DNA of 49,691 nucleotides from the IMG/VR virus record IMGVR_UViG_3300042554_000720, positions 1-49,691 of that record, one strand, 5' to 3'. The notes beneath the pieces are model-generated. The model was given only the letters and a program-made list of their open reading frames with translations. It did no database searches and was not told where the DNA came from. A program made the position numbers and the translations under genes. The stretch comes from a virus. Shown here one piece after another: positions 1-8,169 of the stretch (the stretch's first letter is position 1; each line of letters starts with the position of its first letter).

Positions 1-358
1 CAGAGTCTACGCAGGGAAGACTACTCTGCCTGTTTTTAGTATCTTGTAAACGGGCATCACGAATAGGGGCTGCGGGTAGTTTATCAATACTGGCGTATCT
101 TTGGCTAAACTCTTGGAAGGTAAAGCTGCGGTGACGTAGCAATTGGCGTGCGATGTCTCGCGTAGTACCTACTTCAACTACCATGTTGACCATTTCAAAT
201 GGGCTCCAATGATCATTTTTAATCAGGTACTCAATCAGCTTGTGGGCCTCTTTACCCTCATTTTCAGGTGAAGACACTCGCGCCATATGCGCTACAAGTT
301 CTTCCCCACTAGGGGTTGCCCATACTGGTTTGACGTAAATAGCTTGCTGCTCGCTCAA
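1..358 (-). CDS. thyX: Flavin-dependent thymidylate synthase ThyX, N-terminal part (gene crosses the window edge)
   Basis: ThyX converts dUMP to dTMP using methylene-tetrahydrofolate, FAD and NADPH. This is the first 119 codons of a gene cut by the window edge. Joined through the 127-bp overlap it continues at 49564 down to 49272 and gives 216 residues, close to the family's usual length. The family signature RHRxxSxNExSxRY appears at residues 75-88 as RHRSFTFQEFSQRY, with conservative T for S and Q for N. The start is TTG at 358, chosen because AAGGAG lies 7 nt upstream. The first 50 nt overlap the Endo VII-like gene upstream, so the two are probably translationally coupled. With the class II ribonucleotide reductase it forms a dNTP-supply module. 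Confidence 0.93.
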   Translation of the reverse strand, partial: MSEQQAIYVKPVWATPSGEELVAHMARVSSPENEGKEAHKLIEYLIKNDHWSPFEMVNMVVEVGTTRDIARQLLRHRSFTFQEFSQRYASIDKLPAAPIRDARLQDTKNRQSSLPCVDS

Positions 359-746
359 GAACTTTCTCCTTATCGTTAAATAGCCCCAAACCTTGATTGC
401 ATTTACTACATAGAATCCCTCTTACTTTTCCAGTAGTGTGGCAGTGGTCTACATGCCAATTATATCCAGTAGGAGTATCTGTGTCACAGATAGCGCATAC
501 GCTACCTTGTGCTTTAAACAGCGCTTGGTATTCTTCTACAGTAATGCCAAACGTAGACTTTAATCGCCACGCAAACGAAGTTTGTTTTCCCTTTTCAGAA
601 CTGCGGTATTTAGCGCCTTGTTTCAACCAGTGAAACTTAGCCATACATTTCGCAGTGCAATAGTGCGTTCTGCCTGTTGTCCCCACTTCAAATTCAGTGC
701 CGCACTGCTTACAATGCCGTAAGCGGTTTTTAGTTACGCGAGGCAT
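309..746 (-). CDS. Recombination endonuclease VII-like (HNH/His-Me finger) nuclease
   Basis: About 145 residues. The C-terminal half carries the Endonuclease VII signature: a CAIC pair, then HVDHCHTTGKVRGILC, then SKCNQGLG. The N-terminal part has two further Cys pairs (CKQC and CTAKC), probably structural zinc. T4 gp49 of this family resolves Holliday junctions and branched DNA before packaging, but many small phage members are free-standing, homing-like nucleases, so the role is uncertain. ATG 746 was chosen over an in-frame TTG at 755 that overlaps the upstream stop. The 3' end overlaps the start of thyX. Confidence 0.85.
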   Translation of the reverse strand: MPRVTKNRLRHCKQCGTEFEVGTTGRTHYCTAKCMAKFHWLKQGAKYRSSEKGKQTSFAWRLKSTFGITVEEYQALFKAQGSVCAICDTDTPTGYNWHVDHCHTTGKVRGILCSKCNQGLGLFNDKEKVLERAASYLRQTSMGNP

Positions 747-751
747 TGTTA

Positions 752-958
752 TCAATAAGGGTAACGCTGATTGGTGCTGTCTTCATGTACGTACTCTTTA
801 ATTGCTTCCAAACTCTCTTGGTTACGAGTGCGGTTTAGACACTCACGCTTACGTTGCTTTCCTAGCTCCAACAGGGAGTCAGGTTTGTTGTCAGTCTTCT
901 TCGACTGGGTGAAAGCCCCGCCACGCATCTTCTTCGAGGTCATCGCTGAGGTCGTCAT
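752..958 (-). CDS. Small hypothetical protein
   Basis: Up to 68 residues, basic, not recognised. The C-terminal two thirds is a plausible charged helical segment with a Lys/Arg-rich stretch (GKQRKREC) and no transmembrane segment. The 5' part overlaps the previous ORF by 68 nt, so the real start may be a later in-frame ATG at 943 or 928; none has a well-spaced Shine-Dalgarno. It ends just before the Endo VII-like gene in the leftward unit. Confidence 0.5.
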   Translation of the reverse strand: MTTSAMTSKKMRGGAFTQSKKTDNKPDSLLELGKQRKRECLNRTRNQESLEAIKEYVHEDSTNQRYPY

Positions 959-1127
959 TGTCTACGTCTGGTGGAAACACTTTGTTGTAGGAGCGCACTA
1001 GGGCGTCAGGGAAGCATTTTACTAGATGTTCCAACTCAATGTCAAACATTACGCAAAATTCATCTACACTGTATACATTCTCATACGTCCAGTCTGTCAC
1101 TGCCTTTAGTTTTTCTGAGTAGTTCAT
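891..1127 (-). CDS. Small acidic hypothetical protein
   Basis: 78 residues. The C-terminal third is very acidic (DVDNDDLSDDLEED). No recognised domain. The start at 1127 is well supported by GGAGAG directly upstream and by a 4-nt overlap (ATGA) with the stop of the preceding gene. It belongs to a run of short coupled ORFs between the metallophosphoesterase and the Endo VII-like gene. The acidic composition would suit a DNA-mimic or host-takeover protein, but nothing shows that directly. Confidence 0.7.
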   Translation of the reverse strand: MNYSEKLKAVTDWTYENVYSVDEFCVMFDIELEHLVKCFPDALVRSYNKVFPPDVDNDDLSDDLEEDAWRGFHPVEED

Positions 1128-1342
1128 TTACTCTCCTTTGGTCCATATACTTCAGTGCGGATGTGGCTCAATACATCCACCAACTCGTCTAGGGAGGTTT
1201 CGCTAACCCACCACCTACCGTGTGTCTCAATTGAGGGGCCTTTGGTTTTGTCAAACTCCACTTGTAGTGACGCCCAATTTGTACACACGTATTTCCACTT
1301 TTCGTCTGACTTCTTGTTCCACTGCCCAGGAATGTCACTCAT
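1124..1342 (-). CDS. Small hypothetical protein
   Basis: 72 residues, soluble, Trp-rich (QWNKK, WKYVCTNW, RWWVS). No family recognised. AAGGA stands 6 nt before the ATG. The ORF overlaps the metallophosphoesterase stop by 8 nt upstream and the next gene by 4 nt, so it is embedded in the leftward operon. Confidence 0.7.
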   Translation of the reverse strand: MSDIPGQWNKKSDEKWKYVCTNWASLQVEFDKTKGPSIETHGRWWVSETSLDELVDVLSHIRTEVYGPKESK

Positions 1343-2096
1343 ACCTTTTCCTTAGATAGTTTACTGACACAAACATTTCATCGAAGTGCCCATCTTTTAC
1401 CTCGTGCAACATCACCAACCCTCGCCAATAGCGATTACTGGTAACGTCCATGTAATGTTCATCATGGAGGTAGAAGGAACCAGCGATGATGCACGTAATG
1501 GAGGAGCCATCGGCCTTACGGCCGTAGGCCACTTGCCTCCCTTGTTGGTGTCCTGCTATGCAACTCTGATGCAGTTTACCAACCATTGCAGAGGCAGTTG
1601 AAGCTGGACGCCCCATAAGGCCAGTTGGAAAGTAGTGATTGAACACCACTCCCTCAATGGTAAGCGGTTGTAGAAAGGGGTGTACGTTCCAATGACGTTC
1701 ATATTGCAAGTCTTTCGTACTAATAGTACCTTCAAGGATGGGTAGATTGTTTACAGCACGGTCAATGCGATTTTCATGATTTCCTAATAGGAGTTCCAGG
1801 CGGGGCTTGTACACCTTCTCCTTGTTCTTTTTCTGTGCCGTTTGCAGGCGCTCTAAGGGGCCTAGAAGGCGCCCCATTGCCTCCTTGGCTACCTCTACAT
1901 CATCCTTATACCTAAGCCCCTCAAACACCTTGCTGCCTGCCTTGTCGTGGGTGGACAAGGAAGGCATGTCTGCGAAGTCTCCCATGTTGACAATGATGTC
2001 GGGCTTCTTATCTACAATGTATTGCCCTGCCCAATCTAGATGCTCTAGCGGCACACCCTTCCTCACCTGCGCGTCAGGTATGATAAGAATCTTCAT
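1335..2096 (-). CDS. Calcineurin-like metallophosphoesterase
   Basis: 253 residues with the metal-binding motifs of the family in order: D8 and Q10 (PDAQ), GD at 39-40 (MGDFAD), GNHE at 105-108, a lone His in FNHYFP, and a late GHQQG. These build the di-metal site that hydrolyses phosphomono- or diesters. Similar proteins sit beside replication genes in many podophages; their substrates (nucleotides, RNA or DNA ends) are unknown. GGAGAA upstream of ATG 2096 supports the start. No extra domains. Confidence 0.88.
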   Translation of the reverse strand: MKILIIPDAQVRKGVPLEHLDWAGQYIVDKKPDIIVNMGDFADMPSLSTHDKAGSKVFEGLRYKDDVEVAKEAMGRLLGPLERLQTAQKKNKEKVYKPRLELLLGNHENRIDRAVNNLPILEGTISTKDLQYERHWNVHPFLQPLTIEGVVFNHYFPTGLMGRPASTASAMVGKLHQSCIAGHQQGRQVAYGRKADGSSITCIIAGSFYLHDEHYMDVTSNRYWRGLVMLHEVKDGHFDEMFVSVNYLRKRYE

Positions 2097-2473
2097 TTAA
2101 TATTCTCCAGTACCCACTTGGAGAAAAGCAACAGTTCTACATTTGTAGCATTGCTTTTCATATTATTAGCTAACATAGACACTACACGCACGTTACCTTT
2201 TACGTAACCTAATTCAGGCACAATACGATCTAAACTTGCGGAGTATTTTGTGCCACCGTGCTCTCCTATGTTACGGGTTAGTTGTACACCAAGAATGGGA
2301 CACTTACCCGGTATTTTAATGTCATCTACAGTCAAATCAAACTCAATGCCCCTCTTCTTAGCGCGATTGCGGGCTGAAGACAGCAGCATTTGCTCTGGAT
2401 TTCTTAGGCGATAGTTTGCGTGGTACTCTTTTGTTGGCACCCCTTTGTATTTATAGGTGTGTCCTTCCTTCAT
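2093..2473 (-). CDS. HNH-like phage endonuclease
   Basis: 126 residues. Pattern CPILGVQL, then SLDRIVPELGYVKGNVRVVS, then AN-MKSNAT is the typical small phage His-Me finger nuclease seen scattered among replication genes. The N-terminal 40 residues are basic and may contact DNA. It overlaps the metallophosphoesterase by 4 nt and has AGGGGCGG before the ATG. It is probably a mobile or homing-type nuclease inserted into the operon; a packaging or recombination role is possible but not shown. Confidence 0.8.
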   Translation of the reverse strand: MKEGHTYKYKGVPTKEYHANYRLRNPEQMLLSSARNRAKKRGIEFDLTVDDIKIPGKCPILGVQLTRNIGEHGGTKYSASLDRIVPELGYVKGNVRVVSMLANNMKSNATNVELLLFSKWVLENIK

Positions 2474-2501
2474 ATACCGCCCCTACGTATTACCAGTATT
2501 T

Positions 2502-2768
2502 TCATTCTAGCTTAAGCTCCTGGCTAACGGCTGTGAACTCTTCTAGAGCCTGTTCTTGCTTAAGGCGTTCTTGAAGGGGCTTGGCACTATACCAATCGTG
2601 TACCCTCTCAATGGAGCGCAGCAGCTTCTTAATCTTCTTACTCTCTTCTTCCTTGTCGAAAGAGAAGATGGCGATGCCGCTGGTGTTGTTAGACACACTG
2701 CGGTAGGTATTCAGTAGGCTATCTGCGAATAGCTTATCTAGCATATCGTCGTCTAGTTCAACAATCAT
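2502..2768 (-). CDS. Small hypothetical protein
   Basis: 88 residues, highly charged and predicted helical, beginning MIVELDDDMLDKLFAD. This start resembles small conserved proteins of other podophages, but no function is known to me. A strong Shine-Dalgarno (AGGAGG) precedes the ATG, which overlaps the stop of the upstream gene by 4 nt. No membrane segment or cysteines. Confidence 0.75.
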   Translation of the reverse strand: MIVELDDDMLDKLFADSLLNTYRSVSNNTSGIAIFSFDKEEESKKIKKLLRSIERVHDWYSAKPLQERLKQEQALEEFTAVSQELKLE

Positions 2769-3013
2769 GTCACCTCCTGGGTAGACTCTAAGAGTTCTCT
2801 GTCTTTCATGGCTGCAAACACGATTGCTACAGAATCATTGTTTCCTTTTAAGTATTCCAAAATATACGGATGAAATTCAATTGGGAAAGTGGTTATGTCA
2901 AAGTGTTTACACCCACCTAGTCCACCTAAAGACTTTTGTATGTCTGCATCAAACATACACATACTTAAATCTTCTCCAAACTTTTTAACAGTTTGACTAG
3001 GGTAGTTCTTCAT
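2765..3013 (-). CDS. Small hypothetical protein
   Basis: 82 residues with no recognised domain. Contains a GGLGGCKHFDI stretch and a helical C-terminus. The start overlaps the stop of a 42-residue ORF by 4 nt (ATGA), and the end overlaps the next gene the same way, so expression is likely by coupled translation. Confidence 0.7.
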   Translation of the reverse strand: MKNYPSQTVKKFGEDLSMCMFDADIQKSLGGLGGCKHFDITTFPIEFHPYILEYLKGNNDSVAIVFAAMKDRELLESTQEVT

Positions 3014-3138
3014 ACAAAACGCTCTCCATTTTGTTCTTCTACTAACATTTTACCCAGCACTTTGATTAGATATTTAAAACTAAAGTGTCGCCGTAAATCA
3101 ATTAAGGCCCGGCGAGCATCTGCTTCTTTAAACGTCAT
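3010..3138 (-). CDS. 42-residue micro-protein in the replication operon
   Basis: A complete short ORF, MTFKEADARR... to ...ENGERFV, very basic in its first half. It starts on the ATGA that ends the Cas4-like nuclease gene, with GGAGG 4-5 nt upstream, and stops on the ATGA that starts the next gene. It fills exactly the gap between the two neighbours. The double 4-nt overlap and strong ribosome site make it a convincing gene despite its size. Function unknown. Confidence 0.72.
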   Translation of the reverse strand: MTFKEADARRALIDLRRHFSFKYLIKVLGKMLVEEQNGERFV

Positions 3139-3959
3139 GTTACCTCCATAACTCGTGGAACGTCCACAACGTGGGTTAGATAGGCGGGGCCATCACTGTA
3201 AAGGAATGTTCGCAGCTTAGGAAAACACTGCTTCTTATAGGCGCAGTAGGAACAACTGGTAGCCAGCTTCATGTTCTTACTGGTCTTACTTTGTGGCACT
3301 GGTGGAATTACTGGTAATGGACTAACGTCAACTAAGGACACTACTTCAGACGCCGCTTCTGCTTGGTGATGGAAGTGTCCTTTGTCCACGTTGATCGGGT
3401 AGAAATTGATGTGCCCCAATTCCTTCTGAATAGTAAGGAAGCCAGCAGAGCCAGCATACATAGAACTAGCATAGCCGTTCAACTGACTGTAGTAGCCAAA
3501 GGGATCATCCTTTAGTCCTCCTTTAAACTTCTCTTCCGAGAATTTCGTAACGCTTTTAACGTCCACAACAACACCATCAATGACAGCATCGATGCGGCCC
3601 CGTACCTTCCAGCCGTTACCCACATCGTAAATTGTTTGCTTCTGTTCGTCACAGACCTCATGCCCTGCTGCTTGTGCGGCACGCAACACCAACTCTTCCA
3701 GCATGTCGCCATAGAAGAACTTGACAATGGAGCGACCATCTACGGGTTCAGCTACCTCACGTTGATTCACCTTATACCAAAGTCGGCGCACACACGGGTC
3801 ACCTACTTCTGAGAAATATAGAACCTTGTCCTCGCGTTCCTTATCGCGTGGCTTATTCCACTTGGCGAAGTCTACAGAGACTAGTGTGGAAGACTCAGGG
3901 GGTTTCCCCCCTTCTGCAAGTTTGTAGATGTCTGTTACCAGACTACTAATATGACTCAA
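3135..3959 (-). CDS. Cas4/RecB-like PD-(D/E)XK exonuclease with Fe-S cysteines
   Basis: 274 residues. The nuclease core is visible as E89 (GDMLEEL), D124 (RGRIDAV), D133-x-K135 (VDVKS) and a QLNGY motif at 159-163. Four cysteines flank it in the Cas4/AddB manner: C56 (GDPCVRRLW) and C236, C239, C245 (CSYCAYKKQC), which normally bind an iron-sulphur cluster. Placed immediately after DNA polymerase and the OB-fold protein, it probably replaces the T7 gp6 5' exonuclease in recombination, primer removal or host DNA degradation. There is no cas1/cas2 nearby, so a CRISPR role is unlikely. Confidence 0.85.
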   Translation of the reverse strand: MSHISSLVTDIYKLAEGGKPPESSTLVSVDFAKWNKPRDKEREDKVLYFSEVGDPCVRRLWYKVNQREVAEPVDGRSIVKFFYGDMLEELVLRAAQAAGHEVCDEQKQTIYDVGNGWKVRGRIDAVIDGVVVDVKSVTKFSEEKFKGGLKDDPFGYYSQLNGYASSMYAGSAGFLTIQKELGHINFYPINVDKGHFHHQAEAASEVVSLVDVSPLPVIPPVPQSKTSKNMKLATSCSYCAYKKQCFPKLRTFLYSDGPAYLTHVVDVPRVMEVT

Positions 3960-4480
3960 GCACCCTCCTCAGCAGCACGACGCTCAGTGTCGCCAGCACT
4001 ATATTCCTCAAACATACGGGCAATGCGGATAACTTCAGCAGCACCTTCATCCAGCGTAGCAAACGCAGTGAAGCCCCCGCCAGTACGGCTCATGTTAACT
4101 ACAAGCTCACGAGCATTGGTCAGGGAGTTCTGTCGGATGATGGAGCGATCCCCGTGCATGAGGGGAACAGGGAACACCTTAGCAGGAGGGCCAAAGCTAC
4201 GAGGAGACGCTACTCCCGCAGAAGGCGCATCCACACTTGCCGTAGGTGTCGTCGCAGCAGCACCGCTACCCTTCGATAGAACCCGCACAGTGGCATCATC
4301 GATTTGCTTGCCATAAGAGCCCTCTTCATACTTGAAGTCAATGGTGTCGCCAACATTGTACTTAGGCTTCTTAAAACCTACGCTGAACCAGTCGCCATTA
4401 GCCTTGATGGAGTAGGCTGGCTTAGGGCCAAACTTGGTTGTGACGGTTTTATTGGTAATTGATTCGACTACATAACTCAT
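3956..4480 (-). CDS. Putative OB-fold single-stranded DNA-binding protein
   Basis: 174 residues. The first 70 read as a five-strand OB-like barrel (TVTTKFGPKPAYSIKANGDWFSVGF, split here as alternating strands, then VGDTIDFKYEEG). A Pro/Ala/Ser linker follows, then a helix with IIRQNSLTNARELV, a pattern seen in phage ssDNA-binding proteins. The tail ends in acidic residues. Between DNA polymerase and exonuclease, where T7-like phages keep gp2.5, it is the best ssDNA-binding candidate. The assignment is from fold impression and position, not a diagnostic motif. Confidence 0.6.
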   Translation of the reverse strand: MSYVVESITNKTVTTKFGPKPAYSIKANGDWFSVGFKKPKYNVGDTIDFKYEEGSYGKQIDDATVRVLSKGSGAAATTPTASVDAPSAGVASPRSFGPPAKVFPVPLMHGDRSIIRQNSLTNARELVVNMSRTGGGFTAFATLDEGAAEVIRIARMFEEYSAGDTERRAAEEGA

Positions 4481-6375
4481 AGCTTTAGTTCCTTCTTATC
4501 TTGCCAGTTGGGGCCAGCCTCTACACCCACTGAGAGGCGGCATGGGAAAGTAACACCTAGATAGGTAGAAATATAATGTGGAGCTTGTTCCAATACCTCC
4601 TTAGCTAACTTGGCTACATTGTACAACACTTCGTTAGTGCAGTCAATGACTACACTGTCATGCACAGTCATCACTAGGTTGGCACTTCCTGCTTGATAGT
4701 AACCCTCTTCTTCCAGCTTGCGCTGCAACAAACCCACCATCATAGGAACCATGTCACCAGTGGCACTACCTTGAATTGGATAGTTCTTTAGTTCTGTGGG
4801 GGAAAACTCCTGCTCTCCGGTGTACTCGGATTGGTAGGAGTTGAAGACATATTTACGTCCCCAGGGCATGACTCGTTCATATTGGTAACGGAGTTGTCCT
4901 TTGTCGTACCAGACGCTACGACCTGCTTTAGCCTCTCTAGTAATGGATTCGTGGTAGCGTTTGACCCCACTGTATCGTCGGTAGAAAGTGTCGATGAACT
5001 TCCTAGCTGTTGTTCTGTCGCATCCACTTTGCGCCATGAGGGTGCTAACACCTCCACCATATACGAGAAGGAACGAAAACCGCTTGAATGGCTTTCGCTC
5101 GGCATCTGTGGGATATCGTCCATACATTTCCTTATAGAGTTCGCGGTGCATGTCGCGTCCGCTGTTAATGTCGTCCTGCAATACCTTGTCGTCGGCAATG
5201 TAGGCAAGCCACACCATTTCTAGTTGGCTGTAGTCGAGTTCTAGAATGGAGCCGTTAACACCGTGCCTACTAATAAACGCCCTCTTTACGTCACCAACAT
5301 CAGTTTGATTTTGTAGGTTTGGTTGTGTGGCTGACAAGCGGCCGGTGGATGTTGACACATGGTTGAGGTTTGGGTAGAGGAAGTTGTCAGGGAAACGTAG
5401 GTCTAGCAGACCCTGGTAGTAGGTGTCCCTTACTTTATGGTAAGTGCGTAGGTCGCTTACAGCACCAGCTACGCGATCACTGTGTGTGTCGTAAAGTTTA
5501 GTAAGTGTGTCGTCATCTACGCTGTAATAGCCGTTCTTACCGAGAGTTAGGCCGTAGTTTTCAGCAGTGTATAGCCCGTCTTGAATTACCTCCTTCTCTA
5601 CATTCTTGAACTTAGGGCGCCCATTCTTAAAGAAGCCTACTTGCTCCCTCTCAACTACCTTACGCTTACCACCAAAGAAATAGAGAGATAGTTCTTTAGG
5701 AGACTTGTAATCTAGGTCTGGCTTAAATAGTTCAATTTCACGTTTAGCTAGTTCGATGAAAGATGTGAAGACTTCAATTTGTTTCTCTACATAAACCCAA
5801 TCTACAGCCATACCGTGTAGGGCCATAGCTGTAGTGGCACGCAAAGCGTCCATTTGCGTATGGACCCAACTCTCAATACCTCGGTGTTTCACCTCGGCCC
5901 ACTGCTTTAGGAACACTTCCTTCGTATTAGTAACGTCCCCCTTCAGGTAGGCGGACAGTTCGGCTTCTGGAATGTCCTCAGTGTCTGTACCCTTGTCCCA
6001 ATAGGCTTTAATGGCATCGTCTTTAACGGCGTGAGCACCAACATACTTAGTGGTGAGTTCGTTCAGGGAAGCATACTTACTCTGCTGCCCTGTGAGTAAA
6101 TATTCTGCAAGCTGCGTGTCCCACACAGAAGGGAGGACATCATTCTTGCGGTAGCGGTAGGTGTAGAGAAGGTCAAACTTAGCGTTTTGTGCGATGAAAA
6201 GCGTGTCTTCTTTTGTTGTCAGTGGCCTAGCTAGCTCGTTGTACGGAGTTGAGTGGTCAATGATGGACAAGCCAGCCAACACCACCTTGTTAGCAGGCCA
6301 CATTGGGTGGGCCTTGTTATTACCAATAGGACACTTAACACTAGTCTCGTAGTCAACTACTACGGCTGTCATCAT
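4477..6375 (-). CDS. Family A DNA polymerase with 3'-5' exonuclease
   Basis: 632 residues, the replicative polymerase. Proofreading motifs are intact: Exo I D8-Y-E10, Exo II N64AKFD68, Exo III Y143LKGD147. Polymerase motif A is ELDYSQLE (D381). Motif B fits R427-x3-K431-x3-F435-x3-Y439-G. Motif C is VHDSV (H572-D573). The residue at the ddNTP-discrimination position of motif B is Phe (F435), as in E. coli Pol I rather than Tyr as in T7. AGGAGA precedes the start. No 5' nuclease domain, as usual for T7-like polymerases; the Cas4-like enzyme downstream may supply that activity. Confidence 0.97.
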   Translation of the reverse strand: MMTAVVVDYETSVKCPIGNNKAHPMWPANKVVLAGLSIIDHSTPYNELARPLTTKEDTLFIAQNAKFDLLYTYRYRKNDVLPSVWDTQLAEYLLTGQQSKYASLNELTTKYVGAHAVKDDAIKAYWDKGTDTEDIPEAELSAYLKGDVTNTKEVFLKQWAEVKHRGIESWVHTQMDALRATTAMALHGMAVDWVYVEKQIEVFTSFIELAKREIELFKPDLDYKSPKELSLYFFGGKRKVVEREQVGFFKNGRPKFKNVEKEVIQDGLYTAENYGLTLGKNGYYSVDDDTLTKLYDTHSDRVAGAVSDLRTYHKVRDTYYQGLLDLRFPDNFLYPNLNHVSTSTGRLSATQPNLQNQTDVGDVKRAFISRHGVNGSILELDYSQLEMVWLAYIADDKVLQDDINSGRDMHRELYKEMYGRYPTDAERKPFKRFSFLLVYGGGVSTLMAQSGCDRTTARKFIDTFYRRYSGVKRYHESITREAKAGRSVWYDKGQLRYQYERVMPWGRKYVFNSYQSEYTGEQEFSPTELKNYPIQGSATGDMVPMMVGLLQRKLEEEGYYQAGSANLVMTVHDSVVIDCTNEVLYNVAKLAKEVLEQAPHYISTYLGVTFPCRLSVGVEAGPNWQDKKELKL

Positions 6376-6559
6376 CTTCTCCTAACACAATGGAAGATAG
6401 GTCTTTGTAGAATGCGGCTTCTTTCTTTGCGTAGTTATTTTGAGAACCAACAGCTTCGTTGTGCACTTCTCCTGTCGATCTAACTACGCAGTACCACGCC
6501 TCACCGACTTGTAACCAAAGACCTTTACCTTTACAGTCCGTCATCAATGCAATTTTCAC
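6353..6559 (-). CDS. Small hypothetical protein
   Basis: 68 residues from a GTG start at 6559, which overlaps the preceding TGA (GTGA) and has GAGG 5-6 nt upstream. A longer reading frame to 6640 exists, but its first part only shadows the upstream gene. Beta-rich first half (KGLWLQVGEAWYCVVRS) and an acidic, Ser-rich tail that overlaps the DNA polymerase start by 23 nt. Not recognised. Confidence 0.6.
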   Translation of the reverse strand: MKIALMTDCKGKGLWLQVGEAWYCVVRSTGEVHNEAVGSQNNYAKKEAAFYKDLSSIVLGEDDDSRSS

Positions 6560-6741
6560 ATCAACCTCGTAAATGTTCTGTCGGAATTTATGCCGTTTCT
6601 TCCCACAAACTTTTTCCAAGTATAGTGGGTGTGGTGCCACGTTGCGGGATCAAACGCTACAGCACCTGCATTTACTTGCACGATCCAGTGGCAAACGTGA
6701 CACACATACAACCCACTCTCTTCAATTTCCCAGGCTTTCAT
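6556..6741 (-). CDS. Small Cys/His-rich protein, possible zinc-binding
   Basis: 61 residues. A CHVCHW cluster near residue 14 and a WHHTHYTW segment near residue 38 could bind one zinc ion, but the spacing does not match a named finger. Very strong ribosome site (GGAGGAG) before ATG 6741. Ends on a GTGA overlap with the next ORF. Function unknown. Confidence 0.65.
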   Translation of the reverse strand: MKAWEIEESGLYVCHVCHWIVQVNAGAVAFDPATWHHTHYTWKKFVGRNGINSDRTFTRLM

Positions 6742-6935
6742 AGCTCCTCCAACTTAAACTTTGACCAGTCTGGTTCTGAGTCATCGTTCTGATACTTGTA
6801 AATGATTGGTGACTTAAGACCGTCTGATATGCTAATCCACACAGACCCTAAGGAGTTCACCACTACAACATATCGTACACTTGCTCTATTACAACTATAC
6901 CACCCAGAAGGGGGTCTACTTGATTTTACTGACAT
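6738..6935 (-). CDS. Small beta-rich hypothetical protein
   Basis: 65 residues from ATG 6935, chosen because AAGG lies 6 nt upstream and it overlaps the helicase stop by only 20 nt; a longer frame to 7010 would run inside the helicase. The centre alternates hydrophobic strands (VRYVVVVNSLGSVWISIS). This resembles the small beta-barrel-like proteins encoded at 8166-10049. Acidic C-terminus. No known function. Confidence 0.6.
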   Translation of the reverse strand: MSVKSSRPPSGWYSCNRASVRYVVVVNSLGSVWISISDGLKSPIIYKYQNDDSEPDWSKFKLEEL

Positions 6936-8169
6936 ATCGTGCCTTACTTGGCTCAATGGACACTTCAAACATGCCGTGTCGGAACACCTCGTCCGACCCA
7001 GCACCACCAAACAACTTGTTCTTAGGGATGTGGATGAAACGGTCTAAGTCCATCCCTGGCTCATTACTCTTACCAATAGTGATGATGGCGTCTGCCTCAC
7101 CTACCTTGTCAGTCTTAGAGCCGCGCAGTTGGTTCATATGAATCCACTTCTCACCCTCACCAGTGCCATCTACTTGACTGACAGCGATGATTGGACAATA
7201 GCGTTTGGCAACTCGTCGCGCCCACTCATACAGTTTACCAATGCGCAAGTCTTCGCGGTCATTGTTGAATCCCTCTACCTTGTCGAGTTGGTCGAAGATG
7301 ATGAGGCCCGGCTTGTACTTGTCAAATAGGGCGTCAAGTTTGTGAGCACTTTTGATGGGAGAGTCATCATCAAGGATAAGAAAACGATCCCCACCAGCAC
7401 TAACCCACGATGCTTCATACTTGGCTGTATCTTTAAGGAGTTCACTACTAGTAACTTGGTGATGGGCCTGGATGGCGCGCATCATCACCTTAGCTGAAGC
7501 CTCCTCGTTGTTAATCCAAATGACATGCTCGTCTTTTTCTAGCTGACTCAGCATGAAGGTGGCTTCACTGGCAACACACGTTGTCTTACCTGTCTCAGGG
7601 CGGGCAGCTAGGATGATGAAGTCGCCCTTACGCAGTGGGCCTAGTGCTAATTGAAATTCCTTTAGCCGCCAGTTGAGGCCCTTACCAGATACCACGCGGC
7701 TAACATACTCAAGAGAAGGACTGACAAATACTTCATCATGCTTTGTTGCTGCACCAACTTCTCGATCATACTCATCCAGAAAGCCACGAATATTAGTAAT
7801 AGATTTACCAGGGGTTCCCACGCTGAGGCCCAGCGTTTCATTGTAGATGCGAGTCGCATAGTCTAGCTCCACTAGTTTACTGATAAGGGGTGCGGTGAGG
7901 TGTGTTGGAACGTGCGTCTTTAGATTGGTGAATAGAGTGTCATAGTCCCCAATGTTCTTCATCTTCCTTCCCTTCACAATGAAGAAGAAGGTGCGGAGAG
8001 TGTCCCAATCTACGGCAGTGTGTGTGGGGTAGTTGTCCCAATAGGTAGAGAGAACATCCCAAACATCGTGCGTTAGTGTGCCTACATTGTGTTTCTTAAC
8101 AACATCTTTAAATCGTAGGTAGGCTGCCTTGTCTTTACAAGCGTGCAGCAAATCTAGATCATAGCTCAT
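6916..8169 (-). CDS. DnaB-like replicative DNA helicase (RecA fold)
   Basis: 417 residues. Walker A at 190-197 reads RPETGKTT. Walker B is GLIIFDQ with D293. The sensor-like stretch AVSQVDG and the RGS/ADAIITIG segment are typical of DnaB/gp4 helicases. The N-terminal 150 residues lack a primase or zinc domain; primase is a separate gene at 8800-9609. The protein should form a hexameric 5'-3' helicase at the fork. Coupled by 4 nt to the upstream ORF. Confidence 0.93.
   Translation of the reverse strand: MSYDLDLLHACKDKAAYLRFKDVVKKHNVGTLTHDVWDVLSTYWDNYPTHTAVDWDTLRTFFFIVKGRKMKNIGDYDTLFTNLKTHVPTHLTAPLISKLVELDYATRIYNETLGLSVGTPGKSITNIRGFLDEYDREVGAATKHDEVFVSPSLEYVSRVVSGKGLNWRLKEFQLALGPLRKGDFIILAARPETGKTTCVASEATFMLSQLEKDEHVIWINNEEASAKVMMRAIQAHHQVTSSELLKDTAKYEASWVSAGGDRFLILDDDSPIKSAHKLDALFDKYKPGLIIFDQLDKVEGFNNDREDLRIGKLYEWARRVAKRYCPIIAVSQVDGTGEGEKWIHMNQLRGSKTDKVGEADAIITIGKSNEPGMDLDRFIHIPKNKLFGGAGSDEVFRHGMFEVSIEPSKARYVSKIK

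Noticed and set aside
3135-3959. Cas4-like nuclease as part of a CRISPR system
   Set aside because: No cas1, cas2 or repeat array in the window; Cas4-like nucleases are common phage recombination enzymes.
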